Positions 1 through 9,242 of a DNA stretch of 64,000 nucleotides are shown here, piece by piece (position 1 is the first letter of the stretch; each line of letters opens with the position of its first letter). Under the pieces are notes generated by a model. That model was not told the DNA's origin, did no database searches, and saw only the letters and a program-made list of their open reading frames with translations. The translations under genes were made by a program, and so were the position numbers. Source of the DNA: Alteromonas sp. RKMC-009 (GTDB taxonomy: Bacteria > Pseudomonadota > Gammaproteobacteria > Enterobacterales > Alteromonadaceae). The DNA lies in the NCBI RefSeq assembly GCF_003584565.2, contig NZ_CP031010.1:3658001-3722000 (forward strand), read 5' to 3'.

Positions 1-1152
1 AACAATCACCGCGCCGGTTAAAGTTGCCACGTCGATAACCAGTTCAGGCTCAAAACGCTCAACGTAAGTTAATGCATCACATAACACCAGACGGCCTTCT
101 GCATCGGTATTTAACACTTCAACAGTCTGGCCGGACATGGTGGTGAGAATATCACCCGGGCGATAGGATTTGCCGTCCGGCATGTTTTCACAGCCAGCCA
201 GCACGCCGATAACATTAACCGGCAGGTTCAGTTCAGCAACGGTTTGCATGGTCCCCAGCACACCGGCGGCTCCGCCCATGTCGTACTTCATCTCATCCAT
301 GCCTTCGCCTGGCTTGATGGAAATGCCGCCTGAGTCGAAGGTAAGGCCTTTACCCACCAGCACGATAGGCGCCTGATCATCCGGACCGCCTTTGTGAGTA
401 ATGATACTCATCATGGATTCATTTTCAGAACCGCGACCTACAGCCAGGTAAGAATTCATGCCCAGCTCAGCCATCATGGCTTCATTTACCACTTCTGCAC
501 TGATGCTGTCGTAGTTTTCAGCCAGCGACTGTGCCTGTTCCCACAGGTAGGCAGGGTTACAAATGTTTGGCGGCATGTTCGCCACGTCTTTGGTAAGGCT
601 GGCACCTTTAGAAATCGCCAGTCCATGCTCAATAGCACGCTCGCCCACGGTAAGTTCACGGCGTGTAGGTACGTTCAGAACAATTTTACGTAACGGACGA
701 CGGGGTTCGCCCTTTTTGGTTTTCAGTTGCAGGAAGGTGTACAGGGAATCCTGCGTCGCTTCTACCGCCTGGCGCACTTTCCAGTAGGTATCACGGCCTT
801 TCACGTGCAGTTCAGTAAGGAAGCACACCGCCTCCATCGAGCCGGTTTCATTCAGGGTTTTAATGGTTTTCGCGATGATTTGCTTATACTGACGCTCGTC
901 CAGTTCACGCTCTTTACCGCAACCGACCAGTAACACCCGCTCGCTTAATACATTGGGTACATGATGCAGAAGTAACATCTGACCGGCTTTCCCTTCCAGG
1001 TCGCCGCGACGTAGCAGATTACTGATGTAACCTTCACTGATTTCATCCAGCTGTTCAGCCACCGCAGTTAAGCGACGAGGCTCGAAGACACCAACCACGA
1101 TACAGGCGCTGCGTTGTTTCTCCGGACTGCCACTTTTTACACTAAATTCCAC
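1..1152 (-). CDS. pepA: Leucyl aminopeptidase (PepA, M17), 3' end cut by window edge
   Basis: Cytosolic aminopeptidase that removes N-terminal residues from peptides using two metal ions; PepA homologues can also bind DNA. I translated 384 residues from a GTG start at 1152, preceded by a GAGGTG ribosome site. A full-length PepA is about 500 residues, so roughly 120 C-terminal residues lie outside the window. The M17 catalytic region is present: the lysine and aspartate of [10 protein letters not shown] and the signature NTDAEGRL close to the window edge. It is divergent from lptF, the usual arrangement in gammaproteobacteria. An ATG start is not available near the conserved N-terminus ([11 protein letters not shown]), so GTG is chosen. 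Confidence 0.95.
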   Translation of the reverse strand, partial: MEFSVKSGSPEKQRSACIVVGVFEPRRLTAVAEQLDEISEGYISNLLRRGDLEGKAGQMLLLHHVPNVLSERVLLVGCGKERELDERQYKQIIAKTIKTLNETGSMEAVCFLTELHVKGRDTYWKVRQAVEATQDSLYTFLQLKTKKGEPRRPLRKIVLNVPTRRELTVGERAIEHGLAISKGASLTKDVANMPPNICNPAYLWEQAQSLAENYDSISAEVVNEAMMAELGMNSYLAVGRGSENESMMSIITHKGGPDDQAPIVLVGKGLTFDSGGISIKPGEGMDEMKYDMGGAAGVLGTMQTVAELNLPVNVIGVLAGCENMPDGKSYRPGDILTTMSGQTVEVLNTDAEGRLVLCDALTYVERFEPELVIDVATLTGAVIV

Positions 1153-1449
1153 GATAACACCTCGCTCTTTTTATCTTGTGAATTGCATGACGATAATTTC
1201 GCATAACGTTTTGCGCTGCTTTATGTTTTAATACGCAGCCATATAAGCGATAAGACTGTGTTTGACGCTTTCTGTCGTGTTTGCCGTACTGCTACAATAG
1301 TCTGTGACTTGTGTAACGAAAACGGAAAAATTTGCGTCGTTTTCATGCAATCGGGTTATTGATATACAGGCAAAACTTGTAAAAACAGTTAGTTTACTCA
1401 ACATCGTGCGCTTTTTCACTATAAATCCAAATTTTCCAGAGGTGCCGGA

Positions 1450-2553
1450 ATGCTGATATTCCGTTATCTGATAAAGGAAACGCTTAAGTCACAGATGGCC
1501 ATCTTTTTTATCCTGATGGCCATTTTTGTCACTTTGCGTTTCGTGCGTGTACTCGGCGACGCATCAGACGGCGATATTCCCGCCGGGCTTGTGCTGGGTT
1601 TCCTTGGCCTGTACGCGCCCATACTCTCTTCTCTCGTTCTGCCCATCAGTGCTTATCTTGGCATTATGCTCGCTCATGGCCGGCTTTACGTCGACTCTGA
1701 AATGACCGTTATGCGGGCCTGCGGGATAAGCGAGTGGTACATCACCAGAGTGATGCTGTTGCTGTCTGTGTTCATAATGATTATTTGTGGTGTGATTACT
1801 CTTTATCTAGCCCCCAGTGCGGCAGAAAGTGAGTACCAGCTTCGCGAAAAAGCCAGAAGTGAAGCGGGCTTTTCAGCTATTATGCCAGGCCGGTTCCAGC
1901 AAACCGGTAACGAGAAAGCGGTTATTTTCGTGCACGACATCGACAGTCAGGACGATACCTTGAAACGGGTTTTCCTGTCTCAAACCCAGCAGGACGGTAA
2001 CACCGACCGCGTGCGGGTGGTACAGGCGAAAACCGGACAAATTCAAAATAACCCGGACGGCACCCGTAACCTGGTATTGCGGGAAGGCGTGCAGTACGAA
2101 GGTACGCAAACGGAGAAGAAATACCGTAAGGTTGCCTTCGATGAATATCAAATTCAGATTGCCGATGAAAAGCAGGACGAGCCCCGCCGTAAAGTGAGTG
2201 TATTACCGACCATGGAACTGCTGAGCGACGACTCGATTGAAGCGCGGGCAGAGTTGCAATGGCGTATCGCCATTCCCCTTTCCATTCCTTTTTTGGTGTT
2301 GATTGCTGTGCCGTTAAGTTCGGTGGATCCCCGTCAGGGCCGGTTTGGCAAAATGTTTCCTGCGATCCTGCTGTATCTCGGTTACTTCCTGTTGCTGCTG
2401 GCCAGCCGCCGGGTGCTGGAAGATGGCAAAATCCCTATCCAGTTAGGTTTGTGGTGGGTGCACGGCATCATGCTGATAATCGGTATCACACTGATAGTCA
2501 GGGACCGGCGGACCGGCACTGAACTGCGCGCACGTATACTGGGGAGAAAATAG
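1450..2553 (+). CDS. lptF: LPS export ABC transporter permease LptF
   Basis: One of the two inner-membrane permeases of the LptB2FG transporter, which extracts lipopolysaccharide from the inner membrane and pushes it onto the LptC-A-D bridge. The 367-residue length is standard. Hydrophobic helices occupy roughly residues 15-105 (three segments) and 270-345 (three segments); between them lies the hydrophilic periplasmic jellyroll domain (about residues 125-265). The ATG follows AGAGGTG. The stop codon TAG is directly followed by the ATG of lptG, so the two are co-transcribed and probably coupled. The 297-bp gap to pepA carries the divergent promoters; a TATAAA box near 1421 is a candidate -10 but I see no convincing -35. 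Confidence 0.96.
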   Translation: MLIFRYLIKETLKSQMAIFFILMAIFVTLRFVRVLGDASDGDIPAGLVLGFLGLYAPILSSLVLPISAYLGIMLAHGRLYVDSEMTVMRACGISEWYITRVMLLLSVFIMIICGVITLYLAPSAAESEYQLREKARSEAGFSAIMPGRFQQTGNEKAVIFVHDIDSQDDTLKRVFLSQTQQDGNTDRVRVVQAKTGQIQNNPDGTRNLVLREGVQYEGTQTEKKYRKVAFDEYQIQIADEKQDEPRRKVSVLPTMELLSDDSIEARAELQWRIAIPLSIPFLVLIAVPLSSVDPRQGRFGKMFPAILLYLGYFLLLLASRRVLEDGKIPIQLGLWWVHGIMLIIGITLIVRDRRTGTELRARILGRK

Positions 2554-3615
2554 ATGTTTCGTATTCTCGACCTGTATATTGCCCGCACCCTGCTTGGCAC
2601 CATTACCGTAACCTTATCCGTGCTGATTGGTTTGTCTGCCCTCATTAAGTTTGTTGAGCAGTTAAGAAAACTGGGTGAAGGCAATTACGATATCGTGGTT
2701 GCCGGGCTGTATGTATTGCTCAGCCTGCCCCGGGATCTCGAACAGTTCTTTCCCATGGCGACCCTCCTTGGCGGTCTCATCGGCATGGGATTACTGGCCA
2801 GTAACAGTGAACTGGTGGTTATGCAGGCCTCCGGCCTGAGCCGCTGGAACATCATTAATTCAGCTATGAAATCGGCGCTGGTCATGATCCTGTTGGTCAT
2901 GGCGGTCGGTGAATGGGTAACGCCATACAGCGAATCGAAAGCGAAGGAAATCCGCACCGAGGCCATTTCCGGGGGCAGCCTGTTCTCCTCAGATGCCCTG
3001 ACATGGGCTAAAGACGGTGAGCATTTTGTCAGTATCGGCCAGGTGGTTACCCGCGAGTCGTTGCGGGATATCAGCATTTTCGATTTCAACAGCGACCTGA
3101 CGCTGAACACCCTGACCTGGGCCAAAGAAGGCAATTACGATGGTGAAGTATGGTGGCTCGATGATGTGTCGGTTACCCGCTTTACCGACAAGCACATTGA
3201 TATTACTGACCATGCCCGTCAGCAATGGAACTCTACACTGACGCCGGATAAGTTAGGCATCGTAGCAATTAAGCCCGAAGCACTGTCTATTCAGGGGCTG
3301 TATGATTATGTGCAGTACAGAAAAGGCAACGGACAGGACAGCACCCGCTACGAGCTGGCATTCTGGCGTAAAGTCTTCCAGCCTGTGTCCATTGCAGTCA
3401 TGCTGTTAATGGCCCTGTCGTTTATTTTTGGTCCGCTTCGCAGCGTCACCATGGGTGCCAGAGTGATCATGGGTGTGCTTACCGGTTTTGGCTTCTTCAT
3501 CACCAATGAAGTGTTCGGCCCGTTAAGTCTGGTGTATTCATTACCCCCCGTTGTCGCCGCCCTGCTGCCCAGCCTGCTGTTTGCCGGCGTGGCCACCTTA
3601 TTGCTGCGACGCTGA
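2554..3615 (+). CDS. lptG: LPS export ABC transporter permease LptG
   Basis: Partner permease of LptF in the LptB2FG lipopolysaccharide exporter. At 353 residues it has the expected layout: N-terminal transmembrane segments (about residues 12-120, including the coupling region around ASGLSRWNI), a periplasmic jellyroll (about 130-265) and three C-terminal helices (about 270-350). The ATG abuts the lptF stop with no spacer. The pair stands alone; the next gene, an RDD protein, is convergent on the other strand. Confidence 0.96.
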   Translation: MFRILDLYIARTLLGTITVTLSVLIGLSALIKFVEQLRKLGEGNYDIVVAGLYVLLSLPRDLEQFFPMATLLGGLIGMGLLASNSELVVMQASGLSRWNIINSAMKSALVMILLVMAVGEWVTPYSESKAKEIRTEAISGGSLFSSDALTWAKDGEHFVSIGQVVTRESLRDISIFDFNSDLTLNTLTWAKEGNYDGEVWWLDDVSVTRFTDKHIDITDHARQQWNSTLTPDKLGIVAIKPEALSIQGLYDYVQYRKGNGQDSTRYELAFWRKVFQPVSIAVMLLMALSFIFGPLRSVTMGARVIMGVLTGFGFFITNEVFGPLSLVYSLPPVVAALLPSLLFAGVATLLLRR

Positions 3616-3651
3616 TAAAAAAGCTTTCAGACTGCCGTCACGACCACATTA

Positions 3652-4197
3652 CTACCAGCTTTTGTGGTCGTTGGCTTCTTTAGACAAGTGAACCACTTCA
3701 GTTTTAGCGACCCGGTCCTGTAGTGACTGCTTGTTTTTAAAATCCACCAGCACCAGCAAGGTACCCAGTCCGCCCAGTGACGTGATCAGGCGTAAAATCA
3801 ACCTGCCCCAGGTAACCGGCTCATCAACCGTACTGAAAATACGTAAGCGCCATGCCCGCATACCAATAGTCTGACCGCCCTTCTTCCAGAACCACAGAAA
3901 GAAGCCCGTGATCCAAAGCCCTACCCATACCTGGATGAGTGTTTTATAAAGCAGAGATTGCTGAATCAAATCAGCGGGCTCTGCAAAGCCCTGCAAACTC
4001 AGCACATCGTTTTTCAGTAGCACAACCAGCGTGACTATCATCACCATGGCTGCACACATGCCTACCGCAACAGCTACCAGTGTGTCGTACACCATCGCCA
4101 GCAAACGGCGGAAGAATCCGGCACGGTTGGGTACCGTGCTTTCTTGCAATGTACCAGCCGGCTCAGTAACCGGCGCTTTCTTTTTTTGTTTTCCCAC
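3652..4197 (-). CDS. RDD family membrane protein
   Basis: A 181-residue inner-membrane protein with the RDD domain. The family pattern is visible: RAGFFRRLLAMVYDTLV near residue 25 with the Arg and Asp of the first helix, a second helix around residues 85-105, and GQTIGMRAWRLRI near residue 110. Many RDD genes sit next to lptFG in related genomes; the general role is unknown, with some members linked to ion exchange under salt stress. It converges on lptG; an inverted repeat (ACGACCACA at about 3636, TGTGGTCGT at about 3662) overlaps its stop codon and may end transcription from both sides. Confidence 0.85.
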   Translation of the reverse strand: MGKQKKKAPVTEPAGTLQESTVPNRAGFFRRLLAMVYDTLVAVAVGMCAAMVMIVTLVVLLKNDVLSLQGFAEPADLIQQSLLYKTLIQVWVGLWITGFFLWFWKKGGQTIGMRAWRLRIFSTVDEPVTWGRLILRLITSLGGLGTLLVLVDFKNKQSLQDRVAKTEVVHLSKEANDHKSW

Positions 4198-4428
4198 AAG
4201 CTCTTCACTTCGTTACGCAACGCACAGCTTTAATAGTAAAGCTCCGGCACAGCACTACAGGTTAAATTTGTTTAAAACAGCCACGCCAGAATAACCCGGA
4301 GTAAACAGGAGACAAACACTTCGGGTATGGAAATCGACAGATGTACGACCTGAATCAAGTACCTCGACAACGATTGCACATTCTTTAGCCAGACTGCCAC
4401 ACAAACCCTGATTTTCAGGAAAAAGTGC

Positions 4429-4456
4429 TTGTCTCTGCAACGCGTATCGCTATAAT
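4429..4456 (+). promoter_or_regulatory. Promoter of tRNA-Leu
   Basis: A -35-like TTGTCT (4429-4434), a 16-bp spacer and a perfect -10 TATAAT (4451-4456) lie 27 bp before the tRNA. The segment 4198-4428 upstream shows no supportable gene. Confidence 0.75.
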
Positions 4457-4483
4457 GCATCCCTCATCGACACCATGTCGAAT

Positions 4484-4568
4484 GCCAGTGTGATGGAATT
4501 GGTAGACATAGGGGATTCAAAATCCCCCGCCTTCGGGTGTGGCGGTTCGAGTCCGCCCACTGGTACCA
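4484..4568 (+). tRNA. leuX: tRNA-Leu (anticodon CAA)
   Basis: An 85-nt class II tRNA with encoded CCA end. The anticodon stem GGGGA/TCCCC encloses the loop TTCAAAA with anticodon CAA at 4518-4520, followed by a long variable arm (CCGCCTTCGGGTGTGGC region) and the T loop GGTTCGAGTCC. This is the leuX-type gene, a known integration target for genomic islands. The copy is whole because the island restored its 3' half, and the displaced 3' half sits at 29869. Confidence 0.95.
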
Positions 4569-4619
4569 TTCTCTTCCTTAGCGGAAGAAACAATAAACCG
4601 ACTTTTTAGTCGGTTTTTT
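4516..4619 (+). repeat. Left attachment repeat of the island (att direct repeat copy 1)
   Basis: A 104-bp sequence identical to 29869-29972. It begins in the tRNA anticodon loop (TTCAAAATCC), covers the 3' half of the tRNA and the spacer, and ends in the T run of the terminator. Just before it the two copies differ (A versus T). Confidence 0.93.
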
Positions 4620-4620
4620 T
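4594..4620 (+). terminator. Rho-independent terminator of tRNA-Leu
   Basis: Stem AAACCGACT / AGTCGGTTT with a TTT loop followed by a T run. An identical terminator is duplicated at the right end of the island. Confidence 0.85.
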
Positions 4621-4659
4621 ATGCTTACTCACCATACACAGGGGACAGCACTCACCTAG

Positions 4660-4959
4660 TCATACTTTCGGGACAGAGTATTTTTCCATTGCATCTTTGA
4701 AAAGTATGTTACTTTCATCTTCAAACCTAGTCCTGTTACTATTTAGCTCCTGAAACTTCCCATATAGGTTTCGATAAATTATTTCATGAGCTTTATTTTT
4801 TACTTCCTTCTCATCTATATCGTCCATATCAAATCCTTCTTTCAACCCAGTATTAAGAAGTTGCAATAGCTCTTCTTTCGTAATCTTATCAATTTCTTTC
4901 CAGGCATTGCCGTCTATGGAGTAATGTCCACGACCGTTTTCAATTTTTAAGCATTTCAT
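4660..4959 (-). CDS. Small hypothetical protein downstream of ATPase-like gene (locus gene E)
   Basis: A 99-residue acidic, charged and probably soluble protein with no signal peptide or transmembrane segment. I do not recognise a named domain. It starts with ATG after GGAAGGAT and overlaps the end of the ATPase-like gene by 20 bp, so the two are translated as a pair and probably act together. It is the last gene of a minus-strand operon that originally also held the genes now at 8460-10135. Its stop lies 40 bp from the tRNA terminator. A defence or mobile-element maintenance role is possible but only inferred from context. Confidence 0.7.
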   Translation of the reverse strand: MKCLKIENGRGHYSIDGNAWKEIDKITKEELLQLLNTGLKEGFDMDDIDEKEVKNKAHEIIYRNLYGKFQELNSNRTRFEDESNILFKDAMEKYSVPKV

Positions 4960-6232
4960 ATCCTTCCCCCCTATCCTTATAAGGAATTTCGCCGGCTTCC
5001 AAACAGCTTAGTAAAACATCATGGTTTTTAATCTTTTCACCATCCAGACTTACCAACTCTTTATCACTCGGATAACCTGCAAAAATCATATAACGCACTT
5101 CCCCATCTTTGATAATCTTCTTTGTATAAAGTAGATAGTCTGGTCGAATAGAAGCACCAACCGTAGCGTTATGTGTTACCACAACAACAGGCATATTTTG
5201 AGAAATTTCTTTTATTAGATTATTTACTTTTGTAAGCAGAAATGTATTGTCAAAGGAAGATTCTGGCTCATCGATAAGTAACATATCATACTGCTGTGAA
5301 TCACTTATTTCTTCTAATAGCCTAAATTCTGAACGCTCTCCACCTGAAACTGGATAACCGTGCGAATTCAGTATTTTATAGTCAATTTTAATAAAGTACT
5401 TATAGTATTCCGACTCTTCTAGGCCTGCTATGTTTCTGAGCTCTTTCAAATATTCGTAGCCAGATTCTGAATATTTGTTGTAAGCATCACTAAAGCGAAG
5501 CATCCTACCTGACAAACTTTTCAAGTCACTAGCGCCACTGAAGACTCTGCGCTCAGCGACCTTACTGAACCCTTTAATACTTTTCTTAAAAAATTGAGAT
5601 GGAACCTTAACCTTCTCGACCAGTTCGTTGAATTTATGGACTTTCATGGAACACTGCATAACATGATACATATCTATGTCATGTATTGAGACAGCAGCAG
5701 TCTGCAATTTTAATTCACTTTGTATATTACTAACTAGATCATTTACGAAAGTCTTCTTAAGCTGCTCTTCTTTTTTGCTTGTAAACTCTCGTACTAAGTC
5801 CAGAATGAGAAATTTCAAAGACTTCCTAGTTATATGCCGACTAATTATTGGCTCATACTCAGTGTTTTCAATAAGCTTCTCTACTGATCTAATTAACTCG
5901 CGTAACGTTTTGAGATCGTCAACTGTAAATTTAGTCTCACGGAATAGTGATGCCTTTGCGAAAGAATCTAATTTATCAGATTCAGCCGCATGACTTAACA
6001 AGGAGTCTATATACTTTCCAACACTTGATTCAATTTCATCCAAATTAATACTCGCTAAGCTGTCAACAGCAGCCTTAAACTCTTCAAGATGCTCTTGTGT
6101 AATCAAGCTATGCTTCGTCTTTAACTGAGTAGAAAAAACCTTTTCATCATCTTCACTATCACTTTCTAAAAGTGAAAATTGTTTTATGTATTTAATTTTT
6201 TCTTCTTCATTTTGAGAGTATCGCGAATTCAA
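4940..6232 (-). CDS. ABC/SMC-type ATPase half without Walker A, 5' end cut by IS30 (locus gene D)
   Basis: The C-terminal half has an ABC-type signature SGGERSEFRLLEE (about residue 295), a Walker B DMLLIDEPESSFDN (about residue 318) and a switch histidine VVVVTHN (about 352), typical of SMC/AAA_15-like ATPases. No GxxxxGK[ST] Walker A is present anywhere, and the first 290 residues are mostly predicted helix. Today the reading frame enters from IS30 sequence (TTG at 6232); native sequence begins at 6221. The original start appears to be the ATG now at 10102, preceded by AGGATCAGTT. Joining 10102-10120 to 6219 (one copy of the AT duplication kept) gives a 432-residue protein beginning MWIIRQYSQNEEE. 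The gene is probably silent now for lack of start and promoter. Confidence 0.75.
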   Translation of the reverse strand: MNSRYSQNEEEKIKYIKQFSLLESDSEDDEKVFSTQLKTKHSLITQEHLEEFKAAVDSLASINLDEIESSVGKYIDSLLSHAAESDKLDSFAKASLFRETKFTVDDLKTLRELIRSVEKLIENTEYEPIISRHITRKSLKFLILDLVREFTSKKEEQLKKTFVNDLVSNIQSELKLQTAAVSIHDIDMYHVMQCSMKVHKFNELVEKVKVPSQFFKKSIKGFSKVAERRVFSGASDLKSLSGRMLRFSDAYNKYSESGYEYLKELRNIAGLEESEYYKYFIKIDYKILNSHGYPVSGGERSEFRLLEEISDSQQYDMLLIDEPESSFDNTFLLTKVNNLIKEISQNMPVVVVTHNATVGASIRPDYLLYTKKIIKDGEVRYMIFAGYPSDKELVSLDGEKIKNHDVLLSCLEAGEIPYKDRGEGYEMLKN

Positions 6233-7310
6233 CTCCGAAGTGCACCACTCGCTAAATTAGGCAGCCTTGCGTAATTCATTGAATACCGCAACAGGTTGCC
6301 TGAAGCCGAGGCTCTTTCTCGGTCTGGCATTTAATGCCCGCTCTATTTCACTAATTTGCCTATCCGATACCGTCCGTAAATCGGTGCCTTTCCTGATGTA
6401 CTGGCGCAGTAAACCGTTGAAGTTCTCATTCAGTCCGCGTTCCCAGGATGAGTACGGATTCGCGAAGTAGATATTGGTTTTGAGCTTCTCAGCGACCAGC
6501 TCGTGGTCACAGAATTCGCTGCCGTTGTCCGCTGTGATTGTTCGGACATGACCTCGATATTTCCACAGCATGCCAACTATGGCTCGGGCCACGTCTGCTG
6601 CGCTTTTCGCTGGCACTTTGCGTATCAGGTATAGCTTACTTTTGCGCTCGACTAGACTAACAATCGCGCCCGTTCCTTGCTTGCCCAGAACCGTGTCAGC
6701 TTCCCAGTCACCGAACCGTTTTTTCTTGTTCACAATAGCGGGACGATGCTCAATGCCAACGCGATTCGGAATAATTATCCGCTTCGCACGGTCACCTTTA
6801 CGATACCTTCTGTGACTCTGGCGCAGCTGTTTGTACAACCTACCGCCACTCAATTTATCACGCTGGACGTAGCGATAAATCCATTCGTGACTGACATGAT
6901 GACCGATGATTTTACCTACACCAGCAATTTGCTCAGGGCTCCATTTTTCGTTCAGCCCGAACTCAACAAAGGTAATCGTCAGTTCAGACATCCTGAACTT
7001 TGCGGCTTGGCTACGTCGCTTCAATGCCTTCGCCTGAGCCACTTCCGGCAAATAGTGGTTATCCCGAATTCTATTGCGATTTACTTCCCGACTGATTGTG
7101 CTGTGACTCACGCTCAGACGTTTTCCGATCTCCCTGTAACTGAAACCCTCGCGTAAGTAGGCCTCAATCTGGTATCGTTGTCCCTCGATCAACTGCTTGT
7201 AACTCATGGTAATACTCTAATTGTTTGGCGACTTTAGAATACCACCAACAGGCAGTTGATCATCTATCACCCGTTAACCATGAGTGGTGCACTTATTATC
7301 TGAATTCGGG
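6222..7310 (-). mobile_element. IS30-family insertion sequence, left copy
   Basis: A 1089-bp element with one transposase gene. Its imperfect inverted repeats start CGCGAATTCAACTCCGAAG (6222 end) and CCCGAATTCAGATAATAAG (7310 end) and converge on AAGTGCACCACTC. It appears identical to, and inverted relative to, the copy at 10121-11209. As it stands its flanks (AT on the left, CC on the right) give no target duplication; see the right copy. Confidence 0.93.
6257..7207 (-). CDS. IS30-family transposase (left copy)
   Basis: A 316-residue DDE transposase. The N-terminal helix-turn-helix domain (about residues 5-50, GFSYREIGKRLSVSHSTISRE) binds the ends. The catalytic core has the aspartates in GDWEADTVLG (about 167) and TADNGSEF (about 225), and the glutamate in NPYSSWERGLNENFNG (about 260). 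Length and motifs match intact IS30 enzymes, so it is probably active. The product appears identical to that of the 10224-11174 copy. Confidence 0.95.
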   Translation of the reverse strand: MSYKQLIEGQRYQIEAYLREGFSYREIGKRLSVSHSTISREVNRNRIRDNHYLPEVAQAKALKRRSQAAKFRMSELTITFVEFGLNEKWSPEQIAGVGKIIGHHVSHEWIYRYVQRDKLSGGRLYKQLRQSHRRYRKGDRAKRIIIPNRVGIEHRPAIVNKKKRFGDWEADTVLGKQGTGAIVSLVERKSKLYLIRKVPAKSAADVARAIVGMLWKYRGHVRTITADNGSEFCDHELVAEKLKTNIYFANPYSSWERGLNENFNGLLRQYIRKGTDLRTVSDRQISEIERALNARPRKSLGFRQPVAVFNELRKAA

Positions 7311-8201
7311 CCAAGTCTGTAGAAGCTCGAAATCTACTATTCCTTTTTGCTGTTTATTTATCACAACTTCTGCCAGCTTTAAGTGTGTGTTGAGAAGTTT
7401 TTTCTCAGTATGTGATAGATTATTGAAAACGCGTGGCTTGGAAAAATATTTATCCACAATTCTCAAGTCATCAAATGTGAACTCTACAGAGTTTTTTAAC
7501 TTGGGTTTTATGTATAGAGTTTTATACTCTCGGAGGTATTTAAATATAAACTTAGGGTGTCGTTTGGAATATTCTTTTTCGAGTGCTTTGAATTGATGAA
7601 ACGGATTTTTTAATTTATTGTCCTCAAATGCATAATACTCGAGTTTTGGTGGGGATAGTGATTTTTCATGCTGTTTGCTAATTGATAGATTACTTTCCCT
7701 ACTTAGCTTCCTTTTGTCTACTCTTTTTTTTATCTTGTACTTTTCATTTTTCAAGAAACGTTTGCGTAGTTTTGAATTGTTTTTCTCATAGAGGATTTCT
7801 AGATATTCACTCCACGCATAGACCCACTCCGAAACTTCTTCAAAATCTAGCTGCACAGATTTGTTTATTTTGTTTTTGTAAATACGAAAATAGTCCTCAG
7901 CTGCTGAATAAAGTTTTTCGTATCTCTCTAACTCTTCGAGTTCACTCTCATTGCCAATTTCAAATAGGGGCAATTTATTTAGCTGTCCAGATAAATAATC
8001 GCGAAGAGACAATAACTGATGTATTGAAATGATCCTGCGATGACCTCCTCGAGGGTCTTTATTACATCTGGCTATGTCGTTTGCTCTGCTCTTCGTTTTT
8101 CTGACCAAGCGATATTCGATGCGCTCATGACGTCCCAGTATCTGGCGACTTTCGACAATATATTCTTCAAGGTCAAAATCGTTTTCAATACTCCATGTCA
8201 T
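7296..8201 (-). CDS. Unknown protein, C-terminus displaced by IS30 (locus gene A)
   Basis: A lysine- and glutamate-rich soluble protein; 297 native residues, then four residues (PEFR) and a stop supplied by the IS30 end. No recognised domain, signal peptide or membrane helix. The missing C-terminus lies on the far side of the right IS30 copy. Keeping one copy of the GG duplication, the codon TGG at 7313-7311 continues in frame into TTA at 11212 and runs 31 more residues to a TGA at 11305, giving a 328-residue product. The gene is divergent from gene B at 8460 across an AT-rich promoter region. Function unknown. Confidence 0.7.
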   Translation of the reverse strand: MTWSIENDFDLEEYIVESRQILGRHERIEYRLVRKTKSRANDIARCNKDPRGGHRRIISIHQLLSLRDYLSGQLNKLPLFEIGNESELEELERYEKLYSAAEDYFRIYKNKINKSVQLDFEEVSEWVYAWSEYLEILYEKNNSKLRKRFLKNEKYKIKKRVDKRKLSRESNLSISKQHEKSLSPPKLEYYAFEDNKLKNPFHQFKALEKEYSKRHPKFIFKYLREYKTLYIKPKLKNSVEFTFDDLRIVDKYFSKPRVFNNLSHTEKKLLNTHLKLAEVVINKQQKGIVDFELLQTWPEFR

Positions 8202-8459
8202 AAAGAACTCATTTTTATCCAGAATTTTTATTTAATCAATTGATTTTTAAGGTTTTATTTTTTGATTCGTAACCTTTTATATTCATTTTTTATCAATATA
8301 GCACACTTTCTGTGTTTTATAAGTTCGAGGTGACAGGTGAATTAGCTCGCAGAGGAAAGTTGGCTTTGTCACATGCGTGAAAATGTAAATCGCAAGACGA
8401 TGTACTACATCGGCGCTTGCTGGGCAACTTACATTAATTCACATATTGGAGAGTCTGCG
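8202..8459. promoter_or_regulatory. Divergent promoter region between locus genes A and B
   Basis: 258 bp, very AT-rich in its left half. It holds a perfect inverted repeat CGATGTA-C-TACATCG (8398-8412), a candidate operator or small hairpin about 48 bp before gene B. No gene is evident. The inversion of the surrounding segment keeps this region with genes A, B and C but separates it from D and E. Confidence 0.45.
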
Positions 8460-9242
8460 ATGACGCAAAAGAAAAAGTCGACGAAAAGAAAATTAAAAAA
8501 TAATAAAAAGAGAAGGTTAGTCAAAAAGTCGGGAACTTCCTCACCTAAAGTAAAACTTAGTTTAAAGGAGATTTCAGAGAGTTTGCGAAGTGCTAAACAA
8601 GATTTCACGAAAGGGCTTTTGCAGTTAGCCAAAATTAATGATTGGAATAAGCTGGGCTATAGTAGCTTAAAGAACTTTATAGAAAAAGAGCACCCTGAGC
8701 TGGAATACGCAGCCGTGCTAGCAACTTTAAATGCAGCGATAACTGAGCAAAGGTTATTCGGAACCAAATCCATAGGCATGTACTCGATGAATGCGATGCG
8801 CAGTCTAAAACATCTAGATGACTCGCAAATCAAAGAGTTTAAGAAGCTGGCGCAGGATAAATGGAAAGATGAAGGAAATTCTGAAATTCGTATATCACCC
8901 AAATGGCTTACTCGCACTAAGGTCGAAGAGCTTAAAGCCTCGCTACTCTTACAGCATGATAAAGCTACGTCAGCTAAATCTGGTATCAACAAGGACGCTT
9001 CGTCAAATAAAAAATCTGTGAAGAAGAAAGATCTTGATAGGCCGGCTAAAAAATTAACGCGGGCGCTAAAGGATTATAATGAGGATACTGATTTCCTTAA
9101 ATTTTTAATGGATTTTTTAGCAAAAGAGCTTCGTTCCTCTCATGGTGAAGATTTACTTGAAAAAGTAAAGAAAGAGTTGAAGATTTCAATTGAAAGAGTT
9201 CGCTCCAATCGTAAGATTAAGAAAAAAGGAGGCCGAAAATGA
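8460..9242 (+). CDS. Lysine-rich DNA-binding-like protein (locus gene B)
   Basis: A 260-residue basic protein. Residues 1-30 are dominated by Lys and Arg. The middle (about residues 45-115, LAKINDWNKLGYSSLKNFIEKEHPEL onward) resembles the helical region of plasmid or ICE partition/KfrA-like proteins, but I would not name a family. The C-terminus is again lysine-rich. I chose the ATG at 8460 because GGAGAG lies 6 bp before it; a longer reading frame begins at 8373 without a clear ribosome site. Its TGA overlaps the ATG of the next gene (ATGA), so translation is coupled. Function unknown; DNA binding is inferred from composition only. Confidence 0.65.
   Translation: MTQKKKSTKRKLKNNKKRRLVKKSGTSSPKVKLSLKEISESLRSAKQDFTKGLLQLAKINDWNKLGYSSLKNFIEKEHPELEYAAVLATLNAAITEQRLFGTKSIGMYSMNAMRSLKHLDDSQIKEFKKLAQDKWKDEGNSEIRISPKWLTRTKVEELKASLLLQHDKATSAKSGINKDASSNKKSVKKKDLDRPAKKLTRALKDYNEDTDFLKFLMDFLAKELRSSHGEDLLEKVKKELKISIERVRSNRKIKKKGGRK

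Noticed and set aside
4255..4460. Short minus-strand frames upstream of the tRNA
   Set aside because: They overlap the tRNA promoter and lack ribosome sites or family features.
6225..7307. GAATTC as a 6-bp target duplication of IS30
   Set aside because: Identity between the two copies runs three bases beyond GAATTC at each end, and the outer bases fit the inverted repeats, so GAATTC belongs to the element.
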